From: Bailinhaonella thermotolerans
GTDB taxonomy: Bacteria > Actinomycetota > Actinomycetes > Streptosporangiales > Streptosporangiaceae
Direction: 5' to 3'
DNA length: 64,000 nt
Assembly (NCBI RefSeq): GCF_003594875.1
Contig: NZ_QZEY01000001.1
Coordinates: 992,001-1,056,000 of the forward strand
The position numbers and the translations under genes were made by a program. Under the pieces are notes generated by a model that saw nothing but the letters and a program-made list of their open reading frames with translations, had not been told where the DNA came from and made no database searches. Shown here in pieces: positions 61,873-64,000 of this stretch. Position 1 is the stretch's first letter, and every line of letters starts with the position of its first letter.

Positions 61873-62464
61873 ATGCGCGTATGGGCGAGAGTCATCGCCG
61901 CCTCCCTCATCGCCGTGCCGGCCGCGGCACGGCCGAGCAGCTCGTGCAGACCCTGCCGGCCCGGGACCCGGACCGGCTCGCCTACCTGACCCCGCCGCTG
62001 CGCGAGGACGTGCGGCTGTCGGGGACCGCCTCGGTGTCGGTCCGGGCCTCCCTCGCCGGGGGCGCGCCGCCGTACCTGACCGCGCCGCTCATGGACCTCG
62101 GTCCCGCCGAACGGTTCAACGACAAGATCATCAACCGCCACCGCGCGGACCGCTCGGAGCCGATCGAGCCCGGCCGGGAGTACACCGTCTCCTGGGACCT
62201 GGAGCCGCAGGACCACCTGGTCCGGAAGGGCCACCGGCTGGGCCTGGTCATCTCGTCCACCGACCACGCCTACACCCTGCGCTACCTTGCCGGCACCGTC
62301 GTCACCGTCGATCCGGCGCGCACCTCGGTCCGGCTCCCGGTCGTCTCCGGCCGCCTCCCTGACCGCGGGTCCGCGCAGCCCGGACCGCACGGCCCCGCCC
62401 GGCCGCCCTGCCCTGCCGTACGGCCCTGCCCGGCCGTACGGCCCCGCCCGGCCGTACGGCGGCG
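61873..62464 (+). pseudogene. Remnant of a secreted CocE/NonD-type (X-Pro dipeptidyl-peptidase) hydrolase
   Basis: ATG 61873, with GGGGG upstream, starts a clean signal peptide (MRVWARVIAASLIAVPAAA). After about 20 codons the reading frame shifts, and in another frame the C-terminal jelly-roll domain of CocE/X-Pro dipeptidyl-peptidase proteins appears: LTPPLREDVRLSGTASVSVRASL, FNDKIINRH, EPGREYTVSWDLEPQDHLVRKGHRLGLVI. The catalytic alpha/beta-hydrolase domain that should lie between (several hundred residues) is absent. The simplest reading is an internal deletion that joined the signal peptide to the last ~150 residues out of frame. The domain fades after about 62356; the rest is GC-rich repeat. 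Confidence 0.78.
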
Positions 62465-62465
62465 C
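62410..62465. repeat. CCGTACGG-bearing 19-base repeats
   Basis: Three GCCGTACGGCCCTGCCCG-like units in a row, between the peptidase remnant and the convergent lysR stop. They can form hairpins and may act as a terminator. Confidence 0.7.
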
Positions 62466-62469
62466 GGGG

Positions 62470-63375
62470 TCAGTGGATGGGGCCCGCGACCGCGCCGAGG
62501 GTGGCCAGGACGAGCGCGGTCAGGCCGTGCTGCTCCCGGCCCCGGCGGTAGGCGGCGAAGACCCGGCGGACCGGGACCGGCGGCACCAGCGGGCGGACGG
62601 CCACGCCGGTCATGCCCAGGTCGCGCACGGCCAGGCTGGGGACGAGCGCGACCCCGGCGCCGGCCGCGACGAGCGCCGCCGTGGTGCGGAAGTCGTCCAC
62701 GGCGTGCCGGTAGCGGGGCCGGAAGCCCGCCTGCTCGCACGCGAAGCCGATGACGTCCGTGACCGGGTTGCCCTCCTCGGGGGCGATCCAGTCCTCCTCG
62801 GCCAGCCCGTCCAGCGCCACCCAGTCGCCCTTGGCCAGCTCGTGGCCCTCCGGGAGCACGGCCTCGAACGGCTCGGCGAACAGCGGCACCCGCACCACGC
62901 GGCGGTCGTCGCTGGACGCGCCGCCCAGCTCCACCGCGATGGCCAGGTCCACCTCGCCGTCCAGCAGCATGGCCAGGCTGCGGTGGCCCTCGGCGTCCAC
63001 GACGCGCAGCCGTACGGCGGGGTGCTCCTCGCGCAGGCGGGCCAGGGCGGGGGCGATGACGTGGGTGATGGCCGTGGCGAACCCGGCGACCACCAGCTCC
63101 CCGGCCAGCCCGGCGCGGTGCTCGGCGAGCAGGGCCTCGGCCCGCTCGATCTCGGCGAGGATGGAATGGCTCACCCCCAGCAGCATGCGGCCGGTGGGGG
63201 TGAGGGTGACGCGGCGCCCGCGGCGTTCCAGCAGGGCCTGCCCGACCTCCGCCTCCAGGGCGGCCAGGTGCTGGGAGATCGCGGAGGGGCTGAAATGCAG
63301 GGCGCGAGCCGCCGCCGTCACGGTGCCGTGGTCGGCGAGGGCGAGCAGCACCCGCAGCCTGCGCGGATCCAGCAT
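62470..63375 (-). CDS. LysR-family transcriptional regulator
   Basis: A 301-residue LTTR; N-terminal HTH (about 1-60: LRVLLALADHGTVTAAARALHFSPSAISQHLAALEAEVG) and effector domain from about 90 (GELVVAGFATAITHVIAPALARLREEHP). It lies 47 bases downstream of the partial kbl gene on the same strand, so may be co-transcribed with it and control threonine/glycine metabolism; that is inference. Confidence 0.9.
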   Translation of the reverse strand: MLDPRRLRVLLALADHGTVTAAARALHFSPSAISQHLAALEAEVGQALLERRGRRVTLTPTGRMLLGVSHSILAEIERAEALLAEHRAGLAGELVVAGFATAITHVIAPALARLREEHPAVRLRVVDAEGHRSLAMLLDGEVDLAIAVELGGASSDDRRVVRVPLFAEPFEAVLPEGHELAKGDWVALDGLAEEDWIAPEEGNPVTDVIGFACEQAGFRPRYRHAVDDFRTTAALVAAGAGVALVPSLAVRDLGMTGVAVRPLVPPVPVRRVFAAYRRGREQHGLTALVLATLGAVAGPIH

Positions 63376-63422
63376 GGTCGGATCAGTCTACGGCTCGCGC
63401 GGAGCCCGATGACCGGCCGCGC

Positions 63423-64000
63423 CTACAGGGCCGCCCGCGCCTTGGCGAACGCGTCCACGGCGTACAGCACGTCCTCTCGGGAGTGGGCGGCCGAGAGCTG
63501 GACGCGGATGCGGGCCTTGCCGCGCGGAACCACCGGGTAGGAGAAGCCGACCACGTACACGCCCTGCTCCAGCAGCGCGTCCGCGAGCCGGGCCGCCTCC
63601 GCCGCGTCGCCGATCATGACGGCCACGATCGGGTGCTCGCCGGGCAGGATGTCGAACCCGGCCTCGGCCATGCGCTCGCGGAACAGCGCGGTGTTCTCCC
63701 GCAGCCGCGCCCGCAGCTCGGCCGAGCCCGACACCAGGTCCAGCGCCGTCAGCGACGCCGCCACGACCGCCGGGGCCAGCGAGTTGGAGAACAGGTACGG
63801 CCGGGAGCGCTGCCGCAGCAGCTCCACGATGTCGCCGCGCCCGGAGACGTAGCCGCCGCTGGCGCCGCCGAGGGCCTTGCCGAGCGTCCCGGTGAGGATG
63901 TCGGCCCGCACGCCGTACAGCTCCGGCGTGCCGCGCCCGCCCTCGCCGACGAACCCGACGGCGTGCGAGTCGTCCACCATGAGCAGCGCGTCGTAGCGGT
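63423..64000 (-). CDS. kbl: Glycine C-acetyltransferase (2-amino-3-ketobutyrate CoA ligase), N-terminus cut by window edge
   Basis: The visible C-terminal ~192 residues are of an alpha-oxoamine synthase. [21 protein letters not shown] contains the cofactor-stacking DDSHAVG block, the PLP lysine is in [19 protein letters not shown], and [24 protein letters not shown] is conserved. The [25 protein letters not shown] pattern favours Kbl over BioF or HemA. It cleaves 2-amino-3-oxobutyrate with CoA to glycine and acetyl-CoA in threonine degradation. A tdh partner, if present, lies outside the window. Confidence 0.88.
   Translation of the reverse strand, partial: RYDALLMVDDSHAVGFVGEGGRGTPELYGVRADILTGTLGKALGGASGGYVSGRGDIVELLRQRSRPYLFSNSLAPAVVAASLTALDLVSGSAELRARLRENTALFRERMAEAGFDILPGEHPIVAVMIGDAAEAARLADALLEQGVYVVGFSYPVVPRGKARIRVQLSAAHSREDVLYAVDAFAKARAAL

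Overview
The window is chromosomal DNA from a very high-GC actinomycete. Three things point there: strong G/C third-position bias, frequent GTG and TTG starts with 4-base stop/start overlaps, and a mycothiol S-conjugate amidase beside an actinobacterial suf operon. The backbone gene order follows, from memory, the Rv1445c-Rv1473A region of Mycobacterium tuberculosis and the sufR-ctaA-ctaB-tkt region of Streptomyces. An order such as Streptosporangiales is plausible, but the sequence alone cannot fix it. No rRNA, tRNA, CRISPR array, prophage or transposase gene was recognised.

Layout. 1-4.7 kb: a partial enoyl-CoA hydratase, a tiny HTH protein, an ABC-F ATPase and an acVLRF1-type peptidyl-tRNA hydrolase (a translation/ribosome-rescue neighbourhood), then a small secreted protein. 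4.8-9.5 kb: accessory single genes (XRE regulator, FMN reductase, a Tat-lipoprotein PLP enzyme, GNAT, SDR). 9.6-13 kb: hisG-hisE and a DEAD-box helicase with an RG-rich repetitive tail. 13.4-19.95 kb: an eight-gene, tightly overlapping suf operon sufR-B-D-Rieske-C-S-U-T on the minus strand. It carries a SufR-type operator (ACACT-N5-TGTGA) over the sufR start and a DtxR/IdeR-like iron box just upstream. 20-26.3 kb: mca, a LysR/YeiH divergent pair, an ABC-2 type exporter and an EamA permease.

26.5-38.1 kb is an apparent insertion between the ABC exporter and ctaA, which are neighbours in related genomes. It is a minus-strand catabolic and transport operon for hydroxyproline or a related imino acid: a DadA-like oxidase, a 2Fe-2S protein and an FAD/BFD oxidoreductase (together a heteromeric D-hydroxyproline dehydrogenase), a DapA-family deaminase, two proline-racemase-family enzymes and a complete branched-chain-type ABC importer, followed by an FCD-GntR regulator. 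The last pathway enzyme, alpha-ketoglutarate semialdehyde dehydrogenase, is not in the window.

38.3-51.5 kb returns to the backbone: ctaA, a SanA/YdcF protein, a PrsW protease and ctaB, then tkt-tal-pgi-zwf-opcA closed by a strong terminator, then pgl. 51.6-64 kb is accessory: a nucleotidyltransferase, a coiled-coil protein, about 1 kb of non-coding repeats, a ClpP homologue that has lost its whole catalytic triad, an XRE regulator with an obvious operator, a stand-alone Clp N-domain protein, an ACT-GNAT acetyltransferase, an oxidase/amidohydrolase pair, a decayed secreted-peptidase gene, a LysR regulator and a partial kbl.

Non-coding structure is rich. The octamer CCGTACGG is strongly over-represented and often forms the arms of predicted terminators. 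A family of GATC-containing palindromes recurs near 21 kb and 54 kb, and several short tandem repeats lie between genes.
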